64,000 nucleotides of DNA, from assembly GCA_963839175.1 (NCBI GenBank), contig CAWIUB010000038.1, positions 29,760 to 93,759 on the forward strand, in the 5' to 3' direction. A program made the translations under genes and the position numbers. Below the pieces are notes generated by a model that ran no database searches, was not told the DNA's origin, and saw only the letters and a list, made by a program, of their open reading frames with translations. Source of the stretch: CAWIUB01 sp963839175 (lineage in GTDB: Bacteria; Actinomycetota; Actinomycetes; Mycobacteriales; Jatrophihabitantaceae). Shown piece by piece: positions 17,409 through 26,141 of this stretch (position 1 is the first letter of the stretch; each line of letters starts with the position of its first letter).

Positions 17409-18328
17409 CGAGCGTGCAGACACTGCGGATCGGGACCCGGCGCAGCGAGCTGGCCCGGCGCCAGACCGATCTGGTCGCCGCTGCGCTCGGCGTGCCCGCT
17501 GCGATCGTGCCGATTACCACCGAGGGCGACCGGTCGTCCGAGTCGCTGCAGCAGATCGGCGGGACGGGCGTGTTCGTATCGGCGCTGCGGGATGCCCTGG
17601 TCCGCGGCAAGATCGACGTTGCCGTGCACTCGTACAAGGACCTGCCGACGCAGGCATATGACGGCGTGACCGTTGCCGCCGTACCGGCCCGCGGCGACGC
17701 CCGCGACGCACTCGTGGCGCGGGACGGGCTCACCCTCGCCGAGCTGCCCGCGGGTGCGCGTGTCGGCACAGGATCGCCGCGCCGGGCGGCGCAGCTGCGA
17801 GCGCTGGGATTGGGCCTGGAGGTCGTGCCGTTGCGCGGCAACGTCGACACCCGGGTGCGGCGCGTGCTCGGCGGTGAGCTGGATGCGGTCGTCCTGGCAC
17901 TGGCCGGGTTGCGCCGCATCGGCCGGGACGACGCCGTGACCGAGATCCTCGACCCGATCCAGCTGCTGCCTGCTCCCGCACAGGGCGCGCTGGCGGTCGA
18001 AGCCCGCTCGGGCGACGACGCCGTGCTCGACGCCGTCCGCCCGATCGAAGATCCCGACACCCATACCTGCGTGGCCGCCGAGCGCGCCCTGCTTATTGCC
18101 CTCGAAGCCGGCTGCTCGGCGCCCGTCGGGGCCTTGGCAGAAATCACCGACGACCCTGACGGATCGCTCGAAGTGTTCCTCCGTGGTTCGGTGACCGCGG
18201 TCGACGGCAGCGATGCCGTCCGGCTGTCGACCACTGGCCCGGCAACCGATGCCGAATCGATCGGCCGGCGGCTCGCCGCCCTCCTGATCGCCAACGGCGC
18301 TGAGAAGATGATGGGGAGCTCGTCATGA
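17405..18328 (+). CDS. hemC: Porphobilinogen deaminase (hydroxymethylbilane synthase)
   Basis: HemC joins four porphobilinogens into hydroxymethylbilane. The 307-residue protein has RIGTRRSELARRQTD at the N-terminus and VHSYKDLPTQ, then GTGSPRRAAQL and PLRGNVDTRVRRV. The dipyrromethane cofactor attaches at the Cys in LEAGCSAPVGA (Cys237). Start ATG 17405 overlaps the hemA stop, and its own stop overlaps cobA-hemD, giving tight coupling. Confidence 0.96.
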   Translation: MTSVQTLRIGTRRSELARRQTDLVAAALGVPAAIVPITTEGDRSSESLQQIGGTGVFVSALRDALVRGKIDVAVHSYKDLPTQAYDGVTVAAVPARGDARDALVARDGLTLAELPAGARVGTGSPRRAAQLRALGLGLEVVPLRGNVDTRVRRVLGGELDAVVLALAGLRRIGRDDAVTEILDPIQLLPAPAQGALAVEARSGDDAVLDAVRPIEDPDTHTCVAAERALLIALEAGCSAPVGALAEITDDPDGSLEVFLRGSVTAVDGSDAVRLSTTGPATDAESIGRRLAALLIANGAEKMMGSSS

Positions 18329-19878
18329 CCCGAGCCCGCAAGACCGTTGGCCGCATCACCTTCGTGGGTGCCGGCCCTGGCGATCCCGGACTGCTGACCG
18401 TGCACGCCGCACAGGCGCTCGCCCGCGCCGATGTGGTGTACGCCGATGCCGCGGTGCCCGCCGTGATCTCCGGGCTCGCCCACGCAGAGCTGCGCCCGAC
18501 CGGGCCGACCCCGGCCGAGACCGCACGCGCCGCGCTGGCCGAAGCCCGGCTCGGCTCCTCCGTGGTGCGCCTGGTCGCCGGGGACGTGTTCGCCGACGAC
18601 GGCGCCGTCAAGGAAGCGCTCGCCGTCGCCCGCACCATCGTGCCGTTCGACGTGGTGCCCGGGGTACCGCTCGGGGCGGGGACCGCGGCCTATGCGGGCG
18701 TGCCAGTCGGCTCGGTACGCACCGAGGCGTACATCGCCGCGGCCGCATCGTTCGACTTCGACGCGCTGCTGCGCGGCAGCGGCACGCTGGTGCTCACTGT
18801 GCACGCCAGCGAAGTGCGGCTGGTCGGTGAGCAGCTGGTTTCGGCTGGCTTGAAGCCCGACACGCCGGTCACCGTCAGCTGCGACGGCACGGGCACGGGG
18901 CAGCAGACCGTCAGCGGGCAGCTTGACGAGCTGGAGCTCGCCGCGGTCGGCATGACCGGGATCGTGGTCGTCACGGTCGGCAAGGCGGCCGCATTGCGCG
19001 ACCGGCTGACGTGGTGGGAGTCGCGTCCGCTCTACGGCTGGCGGGTGCTCGTCCCACGCACCAAAGAGCAGGCGGGCGCGATGAGCGATCGGCTGCGGCT
19101 GTACGGCGCCGTCCCGGCAGAGGTTCCGACGATCGCGGTCGAACCGCCGCGCACGCCCACCCAGATGGAGCGCGCGATCAAGGGCCTGGTTACCGGACGC
19201 TACGAGTGGATCGTGTTCACATCGACCAATGCGGTGCGCGCGGTACGTGAGAAGTTCGAGGAATTCGGGCTGGACGCCCGCGCGTTTGCCGGGGTCAAGA
19301 TCGCCTGCGTGGGCGATGCCACCGCCGACGCGGTGCGGGCGTTCGGCATCACACCGGAACTGGTGCCGACGGACGATCAATCGTCCGAGGGGCTGCTCGC
19401 CGACTTCCCGCCCTACGACGACGTGCTCGACCCGATCGACCGGGTGTTGCTGCCGCGCGCCGACATCGCCACCGAGACACTTGCGGCCGGGCTGCGCAAG
19501 CGCGGCTGGGAGATCGACGACGTCACGGCCTACCGGACAGTGCGCGCCGCGCCACCGCCGGCCGAGATCCGCGACGCGATCAAGTCGGGTGGCTTCCAGG
19601 CGGTGTGCTTCACCTCGTCCTCGACGGTGCGAAATCTGGTCGGCATCGCCGGCAAGCCGCACGCGCGAACAGTGGTCGCCGCCATCGGTCCGCAGACGGC
19701 CGCGACGGCCCGGGAGTTCGGGCTGCGCGTGGACGTCCAGCCAGACCAGGCCACGGTTCCCGCGCTGGTGGATGCACTGGCCCGGCACGCCTCGGCCAAG
19801 GCCGTCGAGCAGCGGGACAAAGCGGCGTCAGCGGCAGCCAAGAAGGCCGTTCGCCCGTCTCGCCGAACGGCCCGCTGA
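18325..19878 (+). CDS. Fused uroporphyrinogen-III methyltransferase-like/uroporphyrinogen-III synthase
   Basis: The protein is 517 residues. The N-terminal half (about 1-240) has the SUMT/tetrapyrrole-methylase fold, with VGAGPGDPGLLTVHAAQAL. Its second signature is altered, however: VRLVAGDVFADD in place of the usual RLKGGDPF. The C-terminal half (about 245-495) is uroporphyrinogen-III synthase (HemD), with GWRVLVPRTKEQ, WIVFTSTNAVRAV and VCFTSSSTVRNL. It closes hydroxymethylbilane to uroporphyrinogen III. The basic tail is low in complexity. Such fusions are common in actinobacteria. Whether the methyltransferase half is active is doubtful. It overlaps hemC by 4 bp. Confidence 0.9.
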   Translation: MTRARKTVGRITFVGAGPGDPGLLTVHAAQALARADVVYADAAVPAVISGLAHAELRPTGPTPAETARAALAEARLGSSVVRLVAGDVFADDGAVKEALAVARTIVPFDVVPGVPLGAGTAAYAGVPVGSVRTEAYIAAAASFDFDALLRGSGTLVLTVHASEVRLVGEQLVSAGLKPDTPVTVSCDGTGTGQQTVSGQLDELELAAVGMTGIVVVTVGKAAALRDRLTWWESRPLYGWRVLVPRTKEQAGAMSDRLRLYGAVPAEVPTIAVEPPRTPTQMERAIKGLVTGRYEWIVFTSTNAVRAVREKFEEFGLDARAFAGVKIACVGDATADAVRAFGITPELVPTDDQSSEGLLADFPPYDDVLDPIDRVLLPRADIATETLAAGLRKRGWEIDDVTAYRTVRAAPPPAEIRDAIKSGGFQAVCFTSSSTVRNLVGIAGKPHARTVVAAIGPQTAATAREFGLRVDVQPDQATVPALVDALARHASAKAVEQRDKAASAAAKKAVRPSRRTAR

Positions 19879-19899
19879 GGCCGACCGGCGATCTCGCCC

Positions 19900-19946
19900 G
19901 ATCGTGCAACTTCCGGCTGCGCGAGACGGCCGAGGGTTGCACAATC
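19900..19946. repeat. Palindromic element, GATCGTGCAAC arms (copy 1)
   Basis: GATCGTGCAAC (19900-19910) faces GTTGCACAATC (19936-19946), complementary except for one G-T position. The intervening segment holds TTCCGGC and GACGGCCGAG, also shared with the second copy at 20179-20225. It lies 21 bp after the cobA-hemD stop and could end haem operon transcription. Confidence 0.8.
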
Positions 19947-19957
19947 CGTAGGGGAGC

Positions 19958-20155
19958 TCACGCGACCCGGTCCTGCCAGCGTTTCAGCGCAGGTTCGAGA
20001 TCGACGCAGTCGTACCAGCCGTGCGGGGTCACGACGAGGTGGGCGCGCAGCGCGTCGGCGGACTGTTCGAAAGCCGCGGCGATCTGACCACGGCCAGCCG
20101 CTGGCTCACTGTCGGGGCTGTCCGCGCCGAGAGATACCTCGACCTCGACGGTCAT
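19958..20155 (-). CDS. Small hypothetical protein, 65 aa
   Basis: I do not recognise the family. ATG 20155 opens a frame with strong G/C at third positions across its length, unlike neighbouring noncoding frames. The product is acidic, starts MTVEVEVSLGAD, and ends with a compact, protein-like segment: LRAHLVVTPHGWYDCVDLEP. It lies antisense to the surrounding haem genes and is bracketed by two copies of the same palindrome, so it may have arrived with them. Confidence 0.5.
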   Translation of the reverse strand: MTVEVEVSLGADSPDSEPAAGRGQIAAAFEQSADALRAHLVVTPHGWYDCVDLEPALKRWQDRVA

Positions 20156-20178
20156 CCTGTCTGCGCTGGCGATCGCCT

Positions 20179-20225
20179 GATCGTGCAACTTCCGGCCGCC
20201 TGAGACGGCCGAGAGTTGCACAATC
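20179..20225. repeat. Palindromic element, GATCGTGCAAC arms (copy 2)
   Basis: GATCGTGCAACT (20179-20190) faces AGTTGCACAATC (20214-20225), with one mismatch. The centre (TCCGGCCG...ACGGCCGAG) matches copy 1 with small changes. It ends 30 bp before the hemB start. Confidence 0.8.
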
Positions 20226-20255
20226 GGGGGAGCGGCGGGCGTAGCCTCGTTGTTC

Positions 20256-21251
20256 GTGAGCGAACTTCCCGTCCTGCCGGGGTTTCCGACGTCGCGGCCG
20301 CGCCGGCTGCGGGCCACGGCCGCGCTGCGCCGGTTGACCACTGACGTCGCCGTCCGACCGGCCGATCTGATCCTGCCGATGTTCGTCCGGGAGGGGATTG
20401 CCGACCCGGTGCCGATCGGGTCGATGCCGGGCGTGGTGCAGCACAGTCACGAGTCGCTGGTGAAGGCCGCGCACGAGGCCGTCGAGGCGGGCGTCGGCGG
20501 GCTGATGCTGTTCGGCGTGCCGTCCTCGAAGGACGCGCGCGGCTCCGGCGCCGACGACCCGGACGGAGTGCTCAACGTGGCGCTGCGGCGCCTGCACACC
20601 GAGTTCGGCGACAGCACGGTGATCATGGCCGACCTATGCCTGGACGAGTTCACCGACCACGGCCACTGCGGGGTGCTCGACGAGCGGGGCCGGGTCGACA
20701 ACGACGCCACGCTCGAGCGGTACGCGTCAATGGGCGTAGCCCAGGCGAGTGCTGGGGCGCACGTGGTCGGCACGAGCGGGATGATGGACGGCCAGGTGGC
20801 TGCCGTGCGCACCGCGCTGGACGAGAATCGCCATACCGATACGGCGATTCTGGCCTACGCGGCTAAGTACGCGTCGGGTTTCTACGGGCCGTTCCGCGAG
20901 GCCGTTGACTCCTCGTTGACGGGTGATCGCAAGACCTACCAGCAAGACCACGCCCGTGCCGTCCACGAGGCGCTGGCCGAGACGGTTCTGGACGTAGCTG
21001 AGGGCGCCGACGTGGTGATGGTGAAACCCGCGCTCCCGTACCTGGACGTGCTGCGCGCAGTCGCCGACGCCTCGCCGATCCCGGTCGCCGCCTACCACGT
21101 CAGCGGCGAGTACGCGATGGTCGAGGCGGCGGCCCGCAACGGCTGGCTGGATCGGGAACGGATCATGCTCGAGACGCTCACCGCGATCAAGCGAGCCGGC
21201 GCATCGATGATCTTGACCTACTGGGCTGCCGAGGCGGCCGCCCTCGTCTGA
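20256..21251 (+). CDS. hemB: Delta-aminolevulinic acid dehydratase (porphobilinogen synthase)
   Basis: HemB condenses two 5-aminolevulinates to porphobilinogen. The protein is 331 residues from GTG 20256 (VSELPVLPGFPTSRPRRLR). A TTG at 20250 is possible but gives an atypical start. Active-site motifs are ILAYAAKYASGFYGPFREA and the Schiff-base lysine in DVVMVKPALPYLD. The metal segment DLCLDEFTDHGHCGVL has Cys at the first and third positions of the Zn triad but Asp at the second. It is separated from the rex-hemACD operon by 377 bp with two palindromes and a small antisense gene. Confidence 0.95.
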   Translation: MSELPVLPGFPTSRPRRLRATAALRRLTTDVAVRPADLILPMFVREGIADPVPIGSMPGVVQHSHESLVKAAHEAVEAGVGGLMLFGVPSSKDARGSGADDPDGVLNVALRRLHTEFGDSTVIMADLCLDEFTDHGHCGVLDERGRVDNDATLERYASMGVAQASAGAHVVGTSGMMDGQVAAVRTALDENRHTDTAILAYAAKYASGFYGPFREAVDSSLTGDRKTYQQDHARAVHEALAETVLDVAEGADVVMVKPALPYLDVLRAVADASPIPVAAYHVSGEYAMVEAAARNGWLDRERIMLETLTAIKRAGASMILTYWAAEAAALV

Positions 21252-22295
21252 TCGGCCGGGCGGGGCTGTAGCGTGCCTGCCTGCGCGCGGGCCAGCTTCG
21301 CGAACCCCAGCACGCCCACCAGGCCGATCAGCTTGCGCGGCGAGAAGAACTCGGTCATCGGAACGGATCCGGTGAACGTGCCGAAGAATTGCGTGACCCA
21401 CTCCGGCCGTTCGGCAATCGCGGCGAACAGCAGCCGTTCCGGGCCTGGCGGCTCAGACGAGGCAAGCCGCACAGTGAAGTCGAAAGTCGGCTTTGTCTGC
21501 GCGTCACGGATGCGGGCGTAGCGCCGCATCGCCTTGGCCCGGATGCGTTCACCGAGATCCCCCGCCAGGTCGAGGGTGTCGGCGAGGCTGCGTTCAACGT
21601 CCGTGCGCAACTCGGCGAGCTCACTGACAGGCCAAGCCACGAAGGTGATGATCTGGCCGTCGTTGGTCGGGAAGACCCCGATCGCGCGGCGATCCAGCGA
21701 GTAAATGTGCGCCCGATCGATCGTGACGCCCTGCCAGTAGGCGTAGCAGGCGACGGACCGAGCACCCCGGTCTCGGTACTGCCGGTCGCCGACGGCCTTT
21801 GCTACCGGCGAATTATGCCGTCGGCCCGACCACGACCCGAGCCGTCGCGGCGACGGGTGCGGATCCCTTCTCGTGGCAGCGCACGCCGCCGACCAGCCCG
21901 TCCGCGATCACCAGCTCGTCCACAATGGTCCGCTCGCGTACCTCGGCCCCTGCCTCGGGCGCGGCCTCGACCAGGATCGTGTCGAGCACTGTGCGCCGCG
22001 GGCTTCACATGGCGTCGGCCCCATCCACTTGCGGGAAGGCGCCGTCGATGACGACGTCGCCCGCGTTGAAGCGGATTCGGTGCGTCATGGGCGTGCCGGC
22101 CGCCTGCAGCCGATCGAGCAGCCCCCAACGGCGCATCCGGGCGACACCGGGCGTCTGCAGCTGATGGCTCGACAACGTGTCGCTGGGGAAGGTGGCCCGG
22201 TCGATCACCAACACCCGCAAACCCTTGCGGGCAAGGAGCATTCCTGTTGCCGAGCCGGCCACTCGCGCCCACACCACGATCACGTCGTAGCTCAT
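21218..22295 (-). pseudogene. FAD-dependent oxidoreductase, inactivated
   Basis: Three pieces form one PHBH/geranylgeranyl-reductase-like flavoprotein. The N-terminus (22295-22008) starts MSYDVIVVWARVAGSATG, with Trp where the first Gly of the FAD loop should be. An in-frame TGA (22005-22007) stops it. Homologous sequence resumes at once (SPRRTVLDTILVEAAPEAGA), then loses frame around 21811-21826, net two bases missing. It continues from AKAVGDRQYRDRGARSVACY through AIGVFPTNDGQIITFVAWPV to the stop at 21218. The repaired length is about 359 residues. The 3' end runs 34 bp antisense into hemB. The tetR gene overlaps its start by 4 bp, so both formed one operon. Confidence 0.85.
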
Positions 22296-22978
22296 CGACG
22301 TCCTCCTCGCTTCCTCATGGGTGCTGGCCCGCCATGATCAACAGACTTCGTTGGGCGTTGAGCGACCGGATCGGTCTGTTGATCAACGACAGTCGCCAGC
22401 TGGACCACTTGGATGAATGCCTCGAGGCGCTCGGTGAATCGGCCGTCGCCCAACTGGGCGGTGAGCCCCTGCAGGCTCTGATGGCAGCCGACGACGACCT
22501 CGCCGAGCAGCTGCGGATCGAGGTCGGCACGAATGGCGCCCTCACGCTGCGCCTCACGAAACTGTGCCGCCGCTGCGTCGATCCAGAGCTGGATGCCGCC
22601 GCACACCTCGTCGCGCAGGTCCGGATCGCGGGCCAGCTCCTCGATCAGCTTGCCCAGCGCTGATGGCCCTTCGCCGGTCGCTTCCAGCCGGGTGAGCACC
22701 CGAGGCGTGGCGAACAGTCGCTCGACGGCGGTGGGATGCTGATTCACCTCGGCCACCACGCGCTCCAGCAGTCCCTGCTGATGGTCGGCGATCACGGCCA
22801 GGGCGAGTGCCTGCTTGGACGGGAAATGGAAGTAGCAGCCACCCTTGGTCAGTCCGGACGCCTCGATGATCTGGTTCAGCGACGCCGCCGCGTAGCCCTC
22901 GCGGGCGAAGATCGGCCGCGCCGCATCGAGGATCGCGCGTCGTGACCGGTCGCCGCGGGTAGGGCTGGCTGCCGTCAT
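22292..22978 (-). CDS. TetR/AcrR-family repressor
   Basis: A 228-residue regulator. The N-terminal helix-turn-helix reads RRAILDAARPIFAREGYAAA and LNQIIEASGLTKGGCYFHFP. A ligand-binding helical domain follows. ATG 22978 is chosen; the longer frame to 23026 would cover the operator. Its C-terminal codons (about the last 35 residues) contain a perfect 12-bp palindrome, and that tail looks unlike a TetR end. It overlaps the inactivated oxidoreductase by 4 bp and is divergent from the phosphoesterase gene. The palindrome at 22991-23012 lies 13 bp upstream of its start, so autorepression is likely. Confidence 0.88.
   Translation of the reverse strand: MTAASPTRGDRSRRAILDAARPIFAREGYAAASLNQIIEASGLTKGGCYFHFPSKQALALAVIADHQQGLLERVVAEVNQHPTAVERLFATPRVLTRLEATGEGPSALGKLIEELARDPDLRDEVCGGIQLWIDAAAAQFREAQREGAIRADLDPQLLGEVVVGCHQSLQGLTAQLGDGRFTERLEAFIQVVQLATVVDQQTDPVAQRPTKSVDHGGPAPMRKRGGRR
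22335..22385. repeat. Palindrome inside the 3' end of tetR
   Basis: TGATCAACAGAC (22335-22346) and GTCTGTTGATCA (22374-22385) are perfectly complementary over 12 bp with a 27-nt centre. It lies within the coding tail of the TetR gene, so the repeat is translated. Confidence 0.85.
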
Positions 22979-22990
22979 GCCGGAGAGCAT

Positions 22991-23012
22991 ACAAACCGAC
23001 CAGTCGGTATGT
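22991..23012. promoter_or_regulatory. Predicted TetR operator in the divergent promoter
   Basis: ACAnACCGACnnGTCGGTnTGT is a near-perfect 22-bp palindrome centred between the tetR start (22978) and the phosphoesterase start (23100). The core ACCGAC-CA-GTCGGT is exact. Length, symmetry and place fit a TetR dimer-of-dimers site controlling both directions. Confidence 0.7.
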
Positions 23013-23099
23013 CTACAGCTGTTCACTCTGGATCTCTTGTGGCCGTGGGGGTGCTTGGACCAAGGTCAGCAGCGTGTGAGTAACGACCTTGGAGGCGCA

Positions 23100-24713
23100 A
23101 TGCGAAGGATGAGAACGCTCGTAACCGCCGCGGCCGCTGCACTGGTCGTGGGGTCCCTGACTGCGACCGCCAGCGCATCGCCTGACAAGCATGATGGGCC
23201 GACGGTCATTGGCGGCTACAAGCACCTCGTCGTCATCTACGAGGAGAACCACAGCTTCGACAACCTCTATGGCACCTGGAGCTCGGTGAACGGCCAGCAG
23301 GTCGACGGCCTGTCGACTGCCGACCAGGTGCACACGACGTAGGTCGCGCAGAACGGCGACGCCTACGGCTGCCTGCTGCAGGACGACGTGAACCTCACCT
23401 CGCCGACCCCGCTGCCGACGACCTGCGTCGACTCGGCGCACGGCGTCGCAGCCAGCCAGTTCACCAACGACCCGTTCACGATCGACGACTACATCGGCGC
23501 TACCGACACGACCTGCCCGGCACCCGGTGTCTTCGCCCCGAACGGCGTTCTCAAGGGCAGCGGCCTGCCCGGCGGCTGTACCCGGGACCTTGTGCACCGC
23601 TTCTACCAGGAGCAGTACCAGCTCAACGGCGGCCTGCAGAACCGTTACGTCACCGGCAGCGACGCGGCCGGGCTGGCGATGGGCCAGTACGACACGCGCA
23701 GCCTGCCGATCTACCAGTACCTGCACGGCAGGCAGGCGCCGAACTACGTGATCGCCGACCACTTCTTCCAGGGGGCGTTCGGCGGATCGTTCCTCAACCA
23801 CCAGTACCTGGTCGCGGCGCGCGCGCCGGTCGACACCGCGGCTGGCCCGGGCGGAGCGCAGGCCGGCCTGCACTCGATGGTCGACAGCAACGGCTTCCCG
23901 AACTCGAGCTATCCGCTGTACCACCCGGCGACGACCGTGAAGGACGCGCAGCTCACCCAGGCATGCGGGCCGGACGCCAACCCGAACGTCGCCTGCGGTG
24001 ACTACGCGGTCAACACGATCCAGCCGTCGAACGCACCGTTCGGCTCCGGCGCCCAGCTGCCGCTGATCGACGACACCAAGTACCCGAACATCGGTGACGA
24101 GCTCAGCGCCAAGGACGTTTCCTGGAACTGGTACGCGGGCGGGTGGGACGACGCCGCCGCGGGTCACCCGGGGCCGCTGTTCCAGTACCACCACCAGCCG
24201 TTCAACTACTTCGCGAACTACGTACCGGGCCAGCCGGGCCGCACGCACCTGAAGGACGAGAAGGACTTCATGGATTCCGCCAAGGCGGGCACGCTACCCA
24301 CAGTCAGCTTCGTCAAGCCATACGGCGAGCAGAACGAGCACCCTGGTTACGCGAGCGAACCTGACGGCAGCGACTACCTCGTCGGCCTGCTGCAGAAGAT
24401 CATGAACGGCCCGCAGGCCCGGGACACCCTGGTGGTCGTCACCTATGACGAGTTCGGCGGGCAATGGGACCACGTCTCCCCGCCCGGCATGGGTAGCACC
24501 ATCGGCGCGCACGACAGCTTCGGCCCGGGCACTCGGGTGCCGACACTCGTTGTGAGCAAGTCGCTGAAGCGCTCGGGCGTCGACCACACGGTCTACGACA
24601 CGACGTCGATCCTGGCCACCGTCGAGCACGGGCTGGGCTTGGCGCCGCTGAGCACACGTGATGCGGCGGTGCCAGACCTACGCAACGCGCTGCGGGTGGG
24701 TCGCGGCGATTGA
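23100..24713 (+). pseudogene. Secreted phosphoesterase (phospholipase C/acid-phosphatase type) with in-frame amber codon
   Basis: ATG 23100 has GGAGG 4 bp upstream. A signal peptide (TLVTAAAAALVVGSLTATASA) leads to KHLVVIYEENHSFDNLYGTW, the N-terminal metal-binding motif of the phosphoesterase superfamily. Codon 81 is TAG (23340-23342), where glutamine (CAG) would fit. Coding continues unbroken in the same frame to 24713: ADHFFQGAFGGSFLNHQYL, VSFVKPYGEQNEHPGY, and the metal motif VVVTYDEFGGQWDHVSPP. Full length would be 537 residues. The defect may be a true nonsense mutation, an error, or (less likely) amber suppression. It faces the TetR operator and is probably under its control. Confidence 0.85.
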
Positions 24714-24816
24714 CGTCTGATCGGTGGGCGGCCATGCCGGGCGCGGCCGCCCCACTGAGTGCAACCGAGCCGGGACGGGCGTACTGCCGTCTCCCGAGCT
24801 TGGCAGACTGGGCGGT

Positions 24817-26121
24817 GTGAGCGACGCCCCGATCTCGGCCCAGCTGTTCGACCGCGCCCAGCAGGTGATCCCCGGTGGGGTGAATTCACCCGTGCGGGCC
24901 TTCCGCGCCGTCGGCGGCACGCCGCGGTTCATGGTCAGCGGGAAGGGGCCGTACCTGACCGACGCGGACGGGCGTGAGTACGTGGACTGCGTCGCGTCCT
25001 GGGGGCCGATGGTGCTCGGCCACGCCCACCCCGCGGTGGTCGAGGCGGTGCGTGCCGCGGCCGGCAACGGCCTAAGCTTCGGCACGCCCACCCAGGGCGA
25101 GGTCGAGCTTGCCGTCGAGCTCGTCAACCGGGTTCCACCGGTCGAGCAGGTGCGGCTGGTCAACTCAGGCACGGAGGCCACGATGAGCGCCGTCAGGCTG
25201 GCCCGCGGGTTTACCGACCGGCACCGCGTCGTGAAGTTCGCCGGTTGTTACCACGGCCACGTCGACGCGCTGCTCGCTGCCGCGGGTTCGGGCGTCGCCA
25301 CGTTCGGCCTGCCGGACAGCTCCGGCGTGACGGGTGCGCAGACCGCAGGGACGATTGTCCTGCCGTACAACGACGTCTCGGCGGTTGAGGCCGCATTCGC
25401 CGAGCATGGCGCCGAGATCGCGTGCGTGATCACCGAGGGGGCCGCGGGCAACATGGGGGCGATTGCACCCGCGGAAGGCTTCAACACGACGCTGCGGTCG
25501 ATTACCCAGCAGCACGGCGCGCTGCTGATCATGGACGAGGTGATGACCGGCTTCCGGGTCTCGCCGGCCGGGTGGTACGGGCTCGACCCCGTCGACGCTG
25601 ACCTGTTCACGTTCGGCAAGGTGATGAGTGGCGGCCTGCCGGCGGCGGCGTTCGGCGGACGAGCCGACGTGATGGCCTACCTCGCTCCCGTCGGACCCGT
25701 TTATCAAGCGGGAACCCTCAGTGGCAATCCAGTGGCTGTCGCGGCCGGGCTCGCCACCCTGCGCAACTGCACCTCGGATGTCTACGAGCGGCTGGACGCG
25801 ACGGCAGCGGCGATCGGCCGGCTGGTCGACGAGGCCCTCGACAAGGAGGCGGTTGCCCATCAGGTGCAGTTCGCCGGCAACCTGTTCTCGGTGTTCTTCA
25901 GCCCGTCGCCCGTCACCAACTTTGCGCAGGCGCAGGCGGCCGAGACGTTCCGCTACAAGCCGTTCTTCCACGCAATGCTCGACGCCGGCGTGTACCTGCC
26001 GCCGAGTGCGTTCGAGGCGTGGTTCGTGACCGCCGCCCACGACGACGAGGCGATCGGACGCGTCGCAGACGCGCTGCCTGGGGCGGCCAAGGCGGCCGCC
26101 GAGGCTGAGGCGTCGGCGTGA
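24817..26121 (+). CDS. hemL: Glutamate-1-semialdehyde 2,1-aminomutase
   Basis: HemL converts glutamate-1-semialdehyde to 5-aminolevulinate using PLP, the step between hemA and hemB. The 434-residue protein from GTG 24817 has VIPGGVNSPVRAF, NSGTEATMSAVRLARGFT, FAGCYHGHVDALL and LIMDEVMTGFR. The PLP lysine is in FTFGKVMSGGLPAAAFGG (Lys268). The Ala/Glu-rich C-terminus is typical of actinobacteria. A 47-bp palindrome region separates it from the following phosphatase gene. Confidence 0.96.
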   Translation: MSDAPISAQLFDRAQQVIPGGVNSPVRAFRAVGGTPRFMVSGKGPYLTDADGREYVDCVASWGPMVLGHAHPAVVEAVRAAAGNGLSFGTPTQGEVELAVELVNRVPPVEQVRLVNSGTEATMSAVRLARGFTDRHRVVKFAGCYHGHVDALLAAAGSGVATFGLPDSSGVTGAQTAGTIVLPYNDVSAVEAAFAEHGAEIACVITEGAAGNMGAIAPAEGFNTTLRSITQQHGALLIMDEVMTGFRVSPAGWYGLDPVDADLFTFGKVMSGGLPAAAFGGRADVMAYLAPVGPVYQAGTLSGNPVAVAAGLATLRNCTSDVYERLDATAAAIGRLVDEALDKEAVAHQVQFAGNLFSVFFSPSPVTNFAQAQAAETFRYKPFFHAMLDAGVYLPPSAFEAWFVTAAHDDEAIGRVADALPGAAKAAAEAEASA

Positions 26122-26141
26122 CGCCGACCCCCCATCCCGAC

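Noticed and set aside
17035..19788. 917-codon open frame on the minus strand
   Set aside because: It lies opposite hemA, hemC and cobA-hemD, which are certain. Its protein is Arg/Pro-rich with no domain, a typical GC-rich antisense frame.
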